A DNA stretch of 64,000 nt from Hydra vulgaris (lineage: Eukaryota > Cnidaria > Hydrozoa > Anthoathecata > Hydridae): contig NC_088931.1 in the NCBI RefSeq assembly GCF_038396675.1, positions 25,875,001 to 25,939,000 on the forward strand, given 5' to 3'. Every line of letters starts with the position of its first letter. Position 1 is the stretch's first letter. Made by a program: the position numbers and the translations under genes. The notes under the pieces are model-generated. The model searched no databases. It was not told the DNA's origin and saw only the letters and a list, made by a program, of their open reading frames with translations. This document shows positions 23,486-60,844 of the stretch, piece after piece.

Positions 23486-24402
23486 TTACTAATAGTAATA
23501 CTAATAGTATTAGTAATATTAGTATAAATATTACTAATATTTATATTATAAATATGAATACTACTAATATTTATATTTATAATATAAATATAAGTAATAT
23601 TTGTATTATAAATATAAATATTACTAATATTTATATTTATAATATAAATATTAGTAATATTTATATTATAAATATAAATATTACTAAATATAAATATTAT
23701 TATAAAATATTATAAAAGTATAAATATTACTAATATTTATACTATTTTGTAAAATGTTTGCATTGTTCACAAAAATGTTAATAATATTTTTGTAATATTT
23801 AGTAATATAAATATTACTAATATTTATATTTATAATATAAATATTACTAATATTTATATTATAAATATAAAAATTAATAATATTTATATTATAAATATAA
23901 ATATTACTAATATTTATATTTATAATATAAATATTACTAATATTTATATTATAAATATAAATATTACTAATATTTATATTATAAATATAAGTATTACTAA
24001 TATTTATATTTATAATATAAATATTACTAATATTTATACTATTTTGTAAAATGTTTGCATTGTTCACAAAAATGTTAATAATATTTTTGTAATATTTAGT
24101 AATATAAATATTACTAATATTTATATTATAAATATAAATATTACTAATATTTATATTTATAATATAAATATTAGTAATATTTATATTATAAGTATAAATA
24201 TTAGTAATATTTATATTATAAATATAAATATTACTAATATTTATATTTATAATATAAATATTAGTAATATTTATATTATAAATATAAATATTACTAAATA
24301 TAAATATTATTATAAAATATTATAAAAGTATAAATATTACTAATATTTATACTATTTTGTAAAATGTTTGCATTGTTCACAAAAATGTTAATAATATTTT
24401 TG
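23476..24402. repeat. AT-only satellite with higher-order structure
   Basis: Short units such as AATATTACTAATATTTATAT and its variants repeat almost without break and consist of A and T with rare G or C. Within them a distinct block, ATTTTGTAAAATGTTTGCAT followed by TGTTCACAAAAATG, recurs at about 23743, 24042 and 24352. This shows a higher-order period near 300-310 bp. The many open frames here (poly-Ile/Asn/Tyr) come from base composition, not genes. Confidence 0.9.
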
Positions 24403-24669
24403 TGAAGGTAAAATTCAAATAGTACAAGACTAATTCAAAACAGAAGTCTTGTAAGAAAAAAAAAATAAAATAGCAAAATAATAATCTAATGGTATAAGTT
24501 TAAAAAATATCTAATTATATATATAAAAAAAGAAAAGAATAATAATCTAATGGTATAAATTTATAAAAATTTAATTATATAAAAACAAAAATACTCTTGC
24601 TACTAATACTAAAATACAACACAACAACCAAAGAAACAAATGTTAGAATCATTTATATACAATTATAAC

Positions 24670-24670
<1 letters not shown>

Positions 24671-24739
<69 letters not shown>

Positions 24740-24740
24740 T
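24671..24740. repeat. AAT microsatellite
   Basis: About 23 uninterrupted AAT units. Looser AAT-rich sequence follows to about 24830. Confidence 0.95.
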
Positions 24741-25621
24741 TAAATACATTAACAATAAGTACTATAATAATACCAACTATACATAATAACAACAATAAAA
24801 ATCATAATAACAGTAGTAATAATAACTGATTAGATAATGAAATTAATAAAAGTTAAAAGTAAATAATAAAAGTTAATAGTATAAATATTAGGACAAAAAT
24901 AAGTATTATAGAGTAAAGACAAAAATTGTTGAAATAAAGTAAGATTATAAAAACAAAATTTATATAAAAAGACAAAAATTACTGAATTAGAGTAGAGATA
25001 ATAAAATGAAGAAAAAATACTAATACTAACTAAATATATAATATAAATACCAATAAATGTAATAATAAATGATAAATATAAAAATAGTAATTTAATGAAG
25101 TATAATTTATTAGTTATCATTATGTTGTGGTCTTTCCATTTTGATTTTCCATTTCTTACTTATGTCGCTACTTAAGTCCAGTTCCTAAGATGTTTCATTA
25201 AAATTGATGATTGTTGCATCATTGGTAGTTGCATATAGTGGGGTAGTATGGTTTATATGTGCAATTCATTTTTTTATTTGCTGCTGTAAATGTCTAAGGT
25301 TATACATTTTTTGCTATTTAATTTTGTGCTTCAAAGTTTTGTCCAATAAACTAATTTAGCTATTAGTAGTTTATCTAGTGTATCGAATGCTTTAACAATG
25401 TAAACAATGTCTAATGTAAACAACTAATGCATAAAATCCTCTGTTTAAACCATTGATAGTTGTATCTATTGGGTCACAGAGGCTGAAAGGGTTAAAGAAC
25501 CATTTTTAGTTCAATGTTTGGTTTTATTCAAATTTTAAAAACATTGTTAGACATAGCAAAAAGGTTAAATCATCTTTGATTTACTTAGTAGAATTTAATT
25601 TAAATACATATGTCTTGTTGA
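24741..25621. other. AT-rich stretch, no gene seen
   Basis: Open frames here are low-complexity (Tyr/Phe/Ile-rich) with no family resemblance. I see nothing else. Confidence 0.5.
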
Positions 25622-25733
25622 TAAGGTGACCAACGTCCTCCTTTTTACGTAGAAGAGCGTCATAAAAATCTTAGTTTTAATTAACTTTGGCGGTGCGCTC
25701 TCTTACATAAAAATGAGGACATTGGTCAGCTTA
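25622..25733. mobile_element. Short foldback MITE
   Basis: TAAGGTGACCAACGTCCTCC at the left and its inverted, slightly diverged copy (TAAGCTGACCAATGTCCTCA) at the right span about 112 bp. The flanks TTGTTGA and TTGTTAA may be a 7-bp target duplication. There is no coding sequence. It lies about 380 bp upstream of the ERCC6L-like start codon, so it may sit in or near that promoter. Confidence 0.65.
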
Positions 25734-26111
25734 TTGTTAATAAAATATGAATTAAAAAAAAAATTGTTTTACATTTAAACAATTCGAAGTTTGTAATTAT
25801 TGCACAGGTATCAAGCTTATCACACATATAATACAAAAGTCTTTAACTCATTTCTATTAAGTTTGTGAAGTTATGACAAATAAAAGTACAATTTATCAAA
25901 ATGAAAAGTCTGCAACCTAAAAATAAAAATGATAGTTCTAATCATAGGCAATCAGTAGATAGTTTTAATCAAAGATAGAAACCCAAAGTTATATTTCGGT
26001 ATGCATCACACATAATCAGTTATTTTACAAATATACTAATAGTTGTATTATTATATTGATCTGACATAATTCTAGCAAATAAAAAGTATAACATCTGTAA
26101 GTTTAACCAAA

Positions 26112-49981
<23,870 letters not shown>

Positions 49982-50872
49982 GTATTAATTTAATTTTTTT
50001 TTTTACATTTCTCAAACTTTATTTCTTGTTGCTTTTAGATTGCAAGCAATTTGTTTAGATTGCATTTTTAATGTGTTTAACTTTAGACATAATTTTAGTA
50101 ATCAGCCAAAAAAAAGATTTAAAGCGAAAAAAATATTTTTTTCGCATTAACTTTGTATAAAGGTTTTGAACTATTTTAAAGTTATTGATCATGTTGGTTG
50201 TTGGACAATAATTATTATATATGTTGGTTGTTGGATAATAATTATTACATATGTGATTATTTATTATATATGTGATTATTTATTATATATGTGATTAATT
50301 ATTATATATGTGATTTTTGTTTAATGATTAAAATAACCGAGTAAAATTAGTAAAATGATTTAATTCTGATAAAATTTCAATTTTTATTTGGAATAAGTTG
50401 GAATAATTTCTTTGCTGCTTACATCTTTATTAGTTCTGATTAATTAATTTATTTTTTTCCTAATTTCAATTTATATAAATAAGGCTTATTTTTTGAGTAC
50501 CCACCTACATACAGAAATCTTCTTTTACGTTAACAAAATTTATTCTTATATTTTGAATTGGGTTGGTTTTGTGTTGAGCAATAATTTTTTTTCTTCTTTT
50601 TTTTCATTCTTTTTGCAGGAAAAAAAAAAAGACTTAGGTCAGTAAAAAAAATTTATCTATTTATAGAATAGTGCTATTCTATAAATATATATCTACTATA
50701 GATATTATAGCTTATATAGATATACATTTTCTGAGCAAAATGCTGACTTTTTTCTATATGGTTTTTTTTTTTTTCAGAAAAAAAAACCATATAGAAAAAA
50801 ACCTATTGCTGGCCTAATCCAAATCCTCAGTATATGTATGTATATATATTTGTATATATATATTTATATATT

Positions 50873-50963
<91 letters not shown>

Positions 50964-51627
50964 CAATTTCAAGAAATACACTAATAACTAAAACTTATAT
51001 TTAAATTTGTTAGGGCTACAGGCCTTTTAAAGAATCATCAGTAGTGTTGTTATTTTTAATGTTGCAAAATTTCTCTAGTTGACTCCATCCCATGAAGAAT
51101 AAAGGGTGTTTTAAAAGTTTGAGAAGCCCATACAAAGTGCTAAAATATGTTTTATACTGTGACTTTTTTTATTCTTTTATGTTCATGTTATGGTAAAGTT
51201 AATGATGGCTCATGTTTTAATGATCTTGAAGAAACAATTACTTTATTGAAGACAGTTTGATCTCCATAGTTTTGAAAAGAAATAAAAAAAAGATAGGAAA
51301 AAAGTTTATTAAGTTTACTAGAGAAACTTTGTAATATCCATAAAGATGTAAAAATATTTTCAGTAATTCCTGTGGTCATTCAGGTTTGTATTAAGGAAGA
51401 GGTTTATAAAATAGCAAATAACATAACAAAAGTTTGGAACTTTCTTTTGAAAGGTTATAAGTTTCTTACCTTTAAGTAAGATATACTGAATGGAATTATA
51501 TAGTCTTGAATTACTAAATCAATAATGCTTGCAGCATTCACTGCTACTGTTTGAGTATATTTAAAAGTGTGTCTTATTCTGTACCTAATATTGAAATCCA
51601 CACCAAAAAATTTCCAGCATAGATAAA
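49982..51627. other. Intron-like sequence, no exon identified
   Basis: Contains ATTATATATGTGATTA-type repeats (50200-50310), a hairpin of TTTTTCTATATGGTTTTT with its complement (about 50750-50800) and a TA tract (about 50870-50960). No continuation of the helicase is recognised. Confidence 0.5.
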
Positions 51628-53215
51628 ACTTTTTTTTTTTTTAAATATTCATTTTTAACAAAGCTGAAATCACTATTTAAGTTAGGAAATAGAAAGCAAA
51701 TAAAAGAGTTTAAGCACTAGAAAATGGATGACAGAAGATATAAAAATCTTTAAATTGCATGAGCCAGGAAAGATAAACAAAACTTTAATGTTCAAGGTAA
51801 AAAAACTAGATATATAAGTTTTTTGAGCATAAAGTTTTCTAAATAACAAGTCACACCAGATTGATTTGGTAGAACAAGTAATTATAGCTTGCTTATATAG
51901 CAACCATGATAGTATGTGCAGAAAAGAGAAAGAGATGCAATCTTACAAAGGTGAGACTGAGTCTCAAGCTGGGCAGCTAGAGTAGATCCATTTACATATA
52001 CAATTTATTTTCGTAGGTTGTCTAAATGTAAATAGGCATCATTAGAAGAACAAGCCTAGTTATGAAAACAGTGTTCCAATGACAGATAAAAGATTTATGA
52101 AGGTATAAATTGGAATTAGGATTAAGAAAATGGCAAACATGATAAAAAGAACTTTAGTAGATACAAACTTTACAATCAGTTGTATGTTTGCCATGAGAGA
52201 TCATTAGTTAAAGATTATCAAATAAGACATAAAGCAGAGGACTTAATAAGAAGTGGTAGTTAACTAGTGGTAGAATGCTCCATACACAATCTAGAGGTTC
52301 AAGGTTCAAATCTGTTCTACATAGTGAATCTATTCTATGAGGTGAATTTAAAAAAAAAAAAGATTTGCTATTTATCAATATTGAAATACTAACCATATTG
52401 CAGTAATTATTCACAATTATTGTCAAGAAGATCAATAATATAGATTAGGAAACATGACCAAGGATGGACCTAGTTGTACTGATAATAAAGGAGGGTGTTA
52501 TTATCCATCAAGGTATTATTATGTATCAAGGTATTATTATGCATCAAGGTATTATTATCCATCAAGGTATTATTATCCATTAAGGTATTATTATCCATCA
52601 AGGTATTATTATCCATCAATGTATTATCCATCAAGGTATTATTATCCATCAAGGTATTATTATCCATCAAGGTTAACTTAAATACTATGATTAAAATGAA
52701 TGGTTGTATAGTTTTAAAAACTTTCCCAGTCACTCCATATGAATCAATCTTGTAAAGAAGACTAGCATGTGAGACATTATTAAAAGACTTTTATATGTCA
52801 AGAGGGGTAGCTTTTGTCTCACCACATCCATTCAATATACAGCAGAACCTTTCTGTTATTGTGGTTAACAAGTCAGCAGTAGGACAAGAAAATTCAAATT
52901 TGTATTGTTAGTCAGAAAGTAAGTTGTTGATTCAAGATGAGATATTAGATGTTTAATAATTTAAAACTCAAAGCTAATTATTGTAGGAAGACTGATTGAG
53001 AAATAGTTAGATGGATTAGAGTGATTTACAGAGTTTTTTAAAATTGGAACCACTGATGTCATTTTCCAACAAACTCCAAATTCCAAAAAATTTCCAATAA
53101 TTTCCAACACACTCCAAATTCCAAAAAATAGTTTACATAATATTTAAGAAAGTTCTACAGAGCACTTTTGTGAGACTGTAACATACAAAATTACAGGTGG
53201 TCAATGGTCAACAAC
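51628..53215 (-). mobile_element. LINE copy of the CR1/Jockey-like family, minus strand, decayed
   Basis: A poly-A tail appears as T at 51628-51640. Going 5' to 3' on the minus strand I read QKCSVELS (53190), TSVVPILKNS with NPSNY (53040), RFYCILNGCGETKATPLDI-like sequence (52850) and VFKTIQPFI (52730). After a minisatellite, the distal region with PNQSGVT and FLAHAI-type sequence follows, ending near 51700. The order matches the LINE at 10546-12559. It is 5'-truncated and has many stops. Confidence 0.72.
52497..52672. repeat. 18-bp minisatellite inside the LINE
   Basis: The unit TATTATTATCCATCAAGG repeats about ten times with few changes (one copy is short by three bases). It lies within the reverse transcriptase region of the minus-strand LINE. 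The open frames across it on both strands are repeat artefacts. Confidence 0.92.
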
Positions 53216-53261
53216 TGTTAAAAATGATTTAAATTGCTGTTTTGACCTCCCTAAGTATGCG

Positions 53262-53505
53262 GTAGTGATGTAGTGGTAGAGCGCTCGCTTCATAAGTTTA
53301 AAGCAACCAGAGAGGTTCTGAGTTCGATTCCCACCACATCCCTAGTAGTACCGCGCTCAACTTGTTTCTCTGTGCAGCGGCCTTGTTTGTCAAGGTTTGT
53401 GTTTCGGAGTTATAGAGTTGAGAGAGGGTTATAACCACAAGTAGCCTCCTCATCTGTAGTGGCCTTCTCAGCCTTGGGGAGGTGAATTATAAAAAAAAAA
53501 AAAAA
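53262..53505 (+). repeat. tRNA-derived SINE, full-length-looking copy
   Basis: The head contains TAGTGGTAGAGCGCTCG, a good A box, and GAGTTCGATTCCCAC, a good B box, about 35 bases apart, as in a tRNA gene. The body (CAGCGGCCTTG, TCGGAGTTATAGAGTTGAGA, GTAGCCTCCTC, GCCTTGGGGAGGTGAAT) ends in poly-A. It should be transcribed by RNA polymerase III. The same body without the head is found at 4979-5180. Confidence 0.85.
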
Positions 53506-54402
53506 GAATTATTTCTGGTCAAGGTTGATTGGAAATTTTTCATGGTATACCGTGTCCGAAATGGCTCAAAACTTGAACTCGAGTTTCCGAAGAAACCCTT
53601 AGGGAGGTTTAAAGTAAACATGATCACATTTCAAAAAATGCAAAAATTGAAATCAAACTATTTCATCGGAGAAAGAAAATTGGTTTTGAATTTCTAACAT
53701 ATATAAAGAAATGCCGGTTTACATAATTATTGAAAAAAATGATTTTGACTCATTTTAAACTGGAAATACCATCCAAATGTTTCTATATGTAGCATATTTG
53801 TGTGTTGGAACATTCCATTATTATGTGTATGGGTTTAGGAAAATCCTTAGTTTAAAAAAAACATTAATGTACTAAGTGGTAGTTGTAGAAATTTTGTTTG
53901 AATATAACAAAAGCATAATATTCATAATTTTGAGTCTTTTTTATCACAATTCAGTTAAAATGATAAAGACTAAACAATTTTAATTCACATTTATTCTTCC
54001 AAACAAATAAAAATCACATTGATTATTTCTTTTTACATTCTACAACTGTTTGCTGTTAAATTTGACCACTGATGCTTCTAATTTCATTCCATATTCTGAG
54101 TGATGAGAGGGTCTTTTAAATCTATTCCAATGAACACTGAAGCTGTGATGAATAGACTCAGTTGTTAGTTTGCTGTAACACCCCAAAGACTCTTTTCTCT
54201 GAGCAACAAAGTCTTGAATGTAATAAAAAACTGAATGAACCTTTGGAGTGACACTGGCCATTGTAAGTTGAAGCTTTTAAAGCTGTTGATTTTATCAATA
54301 TAGCTTTTATCCAGTGCATTGCCAAACCAAGCTGTCACAACAGAATCAAATTTCCTGAATGTGTCAATGATGGGAAATGTTTCAAAAGCACAATTTTTCT
54401 CA

Positions 54403-54711
54403 GCAAGCTGTTGCAATACATCAATGTTTTTCAAAAGTTTGTTACACTCATTCCCAGCAAATTGACCTCCATGAAAAGGCTGACATTTGATGTGAAGAGC
54501 TGATGGCAAGCTGTTGCAATACATCAATGTTTTCCAAAAGTTTGTGACACTCATTCCCAGCAAATTGACCTCCATGAAAAGGCTGACATTTGATGTGAAG
54601 AGCTGATGGCAAGCTGTTGCAATACATCATTGTTGTTTGGGTGAAGTGATTAGAAAGGTGCTTACCAAGTTGAGAGAATTTCTCACGAAAGTTGGTCTCA
54701 ACTATTTTGGA
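54403..54711. repeat. 103-bp tandem duplication in the transposase gene
   Basis: GCAAGCTGTTGCAATACATC recurs at 54403, 54506 and 54609, exactly 103 bp apart. The first two units are complete and nearly identical and the third breaks off within about 25 bases. Since 103 is not a multiple of three, the duplication disrupts the frame. Confidence 0.92.
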
Positions 54712-55301
54712 TTTTGACACTTGATTGAGAGTTGTAGCAAGTCTTTTAATTCCTGTATTTGACAATCCTGTGTTATATTGCACATGCACTAAATCTTGGG
54801 CAATCAACTCAGATTCTTTTTTGAAGAGTTCCTTTTTTGAAGAGTTCCTAAAAACGTAATAGAAATGAGAAAAATGAAATAGTCCATTTTATGTAGAATT
54901 TTATTTTACTTTTCATCAATTTGGTACAAAGGTAAGTATTATTGTATTCCTTTAAACTAAGGCTTGTCCATGGGAAGTTGATAAAAAATCATAGTATCAG
55001 TTTTTTATTTAAATTCACTGGTGAAATTACAAACATATCTGTATTATAAAAAGTAAAATAAATCTTCCAAAACAATACCTTGTGTTGTTGGCAATGGTCT
55101 TCCACCTCCAGATCTTCTTATTTTGATGGTTCCATGGGGAGATGCATCTTTTGAAAGAATTACAGATGATGCAATCTGCTCTCCAATCTTCAAATCTGTA
55201 GATGCAAGCAGCTTCATATTCTCCCAAAAGGTAGATTTACTGAAAGTGTGTGGAAGATCTCTTCTAATGATTGTTAAGCAGTCTGAGCATCTTTTCTCAA
55301 A

Positions 55302-55461
<160 letters not shown>

Positions 55462-56398
55462 ATGCTTGATGTTTCCAAGGGGTATCTCTCATTTAGCTTG
55501 AGGTGGCCAATTTTGCAAACAAGACAATCACAGTCCTGGCCTCTTGTTGAGTGACGGGTTTCAATTTAGTCAAAATTAAAAAGACTTGGAAGTGTCACAT
55601 TTTCGCCATTGTGCCTTTTTTGAAGGTTAACTCTGCAGCGATCACAAACTCCCAAGGGAACCCTTTGATCAGCAAAATCAATTTCATCAGAAAATATTTC
55701 TTTGACTGGCTCAATCAAGAAGGAGGTTAAAACTCTTTCAGACTTTCTCATACAAAGAAAACAAACAGTTTTTCTGCAATCATCATAGGATTTAGCTGAG
55801 TTAGGCATTTTTAATGAAATAACTTGATTTGACACAATTCATATACACCAAAGCAACTAAGAGTCAATGCCTTTTCTTGAAAAAAGAAAAAAAAACATTT
55901 TGCCACATTGTGCAAACTACAAATTTAGCATTTTTAGCTTAATTCAAAGAGCATTATTTCTGTCCTGTTATAATTACTTATACTTTGAAATTACAAATGA
56001 GGTGTTTAGAAATATACATTGAAAACTTAGGCTCTTTGAATATTAACATTCTTATACTAGATTTTTTAGGAATGAATGAAAATCTTAATAAAAAGAAAGA
56101 TTTTTATAAACTTTTAAACACAATAACATAAAAGTTAATTTCCAAACACTCAAATATGCTACATATAGAAACGTTTGAATGGTATTTCCAGTTTAGAATG
56201 AGTCAAAATCATTTTTTTCAATAATTATGTCAACCGGCATTTCTTCATAAAATGTTAAAAATTTAAAATCAATTTTCTTTCTTGGACGAAATAGTTTTAT
56301 TTCAATTTTTGCATTTTTTGAAATGGAAGCATGTGTACTTTAATCCACCAAAAGGGTTTCTTTGGAAACTCAAGTTCAAGTTTTGAGCCGTTTCGGAC

Positions 56399-57119
56399 TA
56401 GTGTGGGTAAATTAGCATATTTTGTTTTCAAGTTTTTCGAAATCTAATATTATTTCAATTGTCATATACACCATAAACGCAAATTTTAGCACGCAATTCG
56501 CTAATAATATTGAGTTCTTTTAATCTATGGGATTTATATCGCTTTCGCAGAATAAAATCAATAAACAAAATAAAATTTAATTCTTGTTGAATCCTACAAA
56601 TCTTTGAAAAACAATAGCTATAGTGCACCTAAAACATTAAAGTTTGACTTCACAATATTTAATGTATGCATAAGCATACTGAAAAAAAAAAAAAAAAAAC
56701 TACAAGTAATATAATACTATAAGTGATGTACATAGTGATAAACAATTGAAATAGATTAAGAAAACAATTTTTACAGAAAATATAACAATTTACATGTTTA
56801 TTATTTTATATTAACTATTTGATAAAAATAGTATATATAAATTTGATAATTAACAACTTCAAGTTTCAAAAAATAAAAAAGAATCATCAGTACAACATAT
56901 TCAATCCAAAAAAACATCAAGCCAATTTATAAGTACAATTGCACCGCCAACTGTATCTGTAGAACCAGGTATACATCAAACAAAGTACCATTCACATTTT
57001 GATATTCATTATTGTTTTCACCACAGTTAGTCTCATTGTCCATTTCACTAATCTAGACAATACATCATACAACTATTAAATACATACTAACAAATTTTCT
57101 TTATTTACTAATTCTTTTT
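56399..57119. other. AT-rich stretch with one gene-like patch
   Basis: Mostly AT-rich, with an A run at about 56681. On the minus strand at about 57048-56940 an open segment reads EMDNETNCGENNNEYQNVNG after an AG. It may be a last exon downstream of the exon-like repeats at 57190-58490. Confidence 0.35.
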
Positions 57120-58540
<1,421 letters not shown>

Positions 58541-59036
58541 AATTTATACACAAACTATTACTTTATTTACATATTCTAATAATTCTTAAGAAAAAACATA
58601 ATAAATATCCCTACTAGATCTAGTCCCTAACTAAATGCCGACTTAAATGGTCGCATCAACAAAACGACAAAAACAACTTAACAGAACTAAAATTGAATAA
58701 AACATTTATCATAAAATAAAGTTTTTTAATACTTAAAAAACATTTACCATACAAAAAAGTATTTTTACTTAAAACATTTTTTTGCAAACTAAAGCCATTA
58801 AAAAATAAATAAAAAAGATAGTACCAGTTATCTTTAGTACATTAGTTATCTAATCTTATCTGATACACTGCTTATATATTAATATATTTGATAAGTTTTA
58901 TAAGAATAATTATATTAGTTTTAATGTACATTAAATAACTAGTGTATTAATACACTAGTTATCTATCTATTTGTTGTAAACCAAATAAACATTAAGAATC
59001 AAACTAATTTACTTGACATACTTGCTGTAGTATAGT
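58541..59036. other. AT-rich stretch, no gene seen
   Basis: A small palindrome, AACTAGTGTATTAATACACTAGTT, lies at about 58937. I see nothing else. Confidence 0.5.
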
Positions 59037-59208
59037 ATATTTAATTATATATTATTTATGCATATACTTATTTAGCTATTACCAGTAGTTTTGCTTACTT
59101 TGCATAACTTGCAATAGTATAGCCTATACTATTGCAAGATATGCAAAGTAAGTAAAGCTACTGGCAATAACTAAAATAAATATATGCATAAATAGTATAT
59201 AATTAAAT
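59037..59208. repeat. Near-perfect palindrome with ~86-bp arms
   Basis: The left arm (59037-59122) and the right arm (59123-59208) are inverted copies with a handful of mismatches and essentially no spacer. The centre is GCAATAGTATAG followed by its complement. It is probably a foldback MITE. No gene. Confidence 0.88.
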
Positions 59209-59234
59209 ATATGAATAATAAGTATATATATATA

Positions 59235-59387
59235 TGCATTTTATAATGCATTATAATATGATGATATCCAGAGACGTAAAACAAAGACAAGACAGTTAAA
59301 TGAGTTTCGAGACGTCTCGCTACCAAGATTTAAGTCTCGAGACCAACATCTTTGATAACATAATATTATGATGCATTATAAAATGGA
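59235..59387. repeat. Foldback element, ~35-bp arms
   Basis: ATGCATTTTATAATGCATTA at the left is inverted at the right end (59352-59387). The interior holds AGTTTCGAGACGTCTCG and AAGTCTCGAGACC. It is non-coding. Confidence 0.78.
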
Positions 59388-59544
59388 TACATTTATCATA
59401 TTCTAACTATTGCAAATATATCTAGTTGTTTATGTCTGTATGTTTAGTTTGAATCATATTAAATGTAATACATTATGAAAAACATATAATTTATAGTCTT
59501 ATTAAATACAGAAAAACAGAAGAATACAGTAAATATTGTTCACT

Positions 59545-59955
59545 CAAGTTAGAAATAATTGTAACTCTACAAGTCAAGACGGCATCTTTAAAAGCGCATT
59601 TGTAAAACCCATAGTTTTACCATATGGTAAAATCGATGGTTTTTACGAATGCGCTTTTAAAAATAATTGTAACTCAACGAGTGAAGACGGCATCTATAAA
59701 AGCGCATTCATAAAACCCATGGTTTTACCATATGGTAAAACCATGGGTTTTACGAATATGTGTAATAACATGGATTTTATCATATGGTAAAATCTATGGA
59801 TTTATAAATGTTTACCATGCCACATGAGCTATGAAAAAAAACCATGGTTCACCCATGGAAATTCCATGAAATTTCCGTTTTCCATGGGAAAACCATAGTT
59901 TACTCATAGAATTCCATGGATTTTCCATGGAATACCCATGGAATATTTCTGTAAA
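59545..59955. repeat. Palindrome-dense region built on CCATGG and ACCATATGGT
   Basis: A ~110-bp unit starting AATAATTGTAACTC is repeated (about 59551 and 59662). Each copy contains a palindrome centred on TTTTACCATATGGTAAAA; in the second it extends to CCATGGTTTTACC plus its complement (30 bp). A third, diverged palindrome follows near 59770. CCATGGAA motifs then recur to 59950. The 84-residue open frame across it is probably a product of the repeat. Confidence 0.8.
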
Positions 59956-60014
59956 GGTATCGCCTATTTTTTATTATGTGCTCTGAGAACTGTGATGAGA
60001 ATGGTAACTGGACC

Positions 60015-60250
60015 ACAAGCTGTAAGTGATTTGAATTTTCAATAATAAATTAACCTGTTTCTCTGGGATGACAGGAAGAGTGTCATTAGATACAAGGGAT
60101 GAATTAGAAGAGATGTTCTTTGCACATAGTTCTATATCATCTTTTGGATAAATGATAAAATTGGATTCCTTTATGAGGAATGGAATCTTAGATCTGTCTT
60201 TTTTGACACTGTTTAAAGTTTTCCAAAAGTTTTCTGTCTACTTTTTGAAA
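60015..60250 (-). pseudogene. LINE fragment (between endonuclease and reverse transcriptase)
   Basis: The minus strand is open and reads TENFWKTLNSVKKDRSKIPF, IIYPKDDIELCAKNISSNSS and PVIPEKQVNLLL. It aligns with DFWRIFNSIYNMGK, ISPKDKAELFAKNFSSISS and VKQVDLLLDI of the LINE at 10546-12559. Confidence 0.78.
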
Positions 60251-60442
60251 AAAAGCTTGAGATTTAATAATTAAAAAGTTTTGATTCTTCATGTCAAACA
60301 TTACATTTTTCTCCCACAATTTCTAACAATAATAAAAATATATTTGTTTTTATACTAGGTCAAGTGCTTATGGAACCCACTAATGTTCTCTCCCACAATT
60401 TCTAGCAATAATAAAAATATATTTGTTATTTTTATTATTGCT

Positions 60443-60500
60443 GATTTGTATGTTGCACAATATCAAATAATTCTATTTGATATTGTGCAACATACAAATC
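60443..60500. repeat. Perfect hairpin with 26-bp arms
   Basis: GATTTGTATGTTGCACAATA with six more bases, a 6-base loop, then the exact complement. Just upstream, a ~37-bp sequence starting CTCCCACAATTTCTA is present twice (about 60310 and 60390). Confidence 0.95.
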
Positions 60501-60844
60501 ATTCAATACTAAAAATGTTCACACTTCTTCTTTTTTTTTAATCAGTTTTTGACAAGCTGGTGAAGTAATTAAAAGCTGGTGAAGTAATTAAAAGTTTTTG
60601 ACAATCTAAAGCTTGTGAACATATTAAAAGTTTTAAGTTGTTACATGAAAATGAATACTAGTTACAAATATGTATTAAATTTTCAGGTAGTTATAATTTT
60701 GATGTGTGTAAAAAAGAAAGTTAATCAAAAAAACTGCAAAAGGCAAGGATTGCCTTGTGCAATCAACATAAAAATTGGTCTTATTGCAAGTGGCGAAATG
60801 TTATAATCTCAGACGAAATAAATGTTGAGGTAGATATGCGAAAA

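Noticed and set aside
23476-24067. Long Ile/Asn/Tyr open frames on both strands
   Set aside because: They result from the AT-only satellite, which rarely forms stops in these frames. No protein features.
24830-25120. Possible membrane protein (Tyr/Phe/Leu/Ile-rich 96 residues)
   Set aside because: Low-complexity AT-rich composition on the complement explains it; no family resemblance or splice context.
50619-50637. Possible ninth ERCC6L exon between TTTGCAG and GTCAGT
   Set aside because: Joined in phase to exon 8 it gives Lys codons and then TAG at once, so it is not a coding exon.
52454-52755. Repeat protein with SRYYYP or IKVLL units
   Set aside because: It is the 18-bp minisatellite read in different frames inside a LINE.
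53262-53340. A functional tRNA gene
   Set aside because: A and B boxes are present, but the sequence does not close into a full cloverleaf and continues into a SINE body with poly-A tail.
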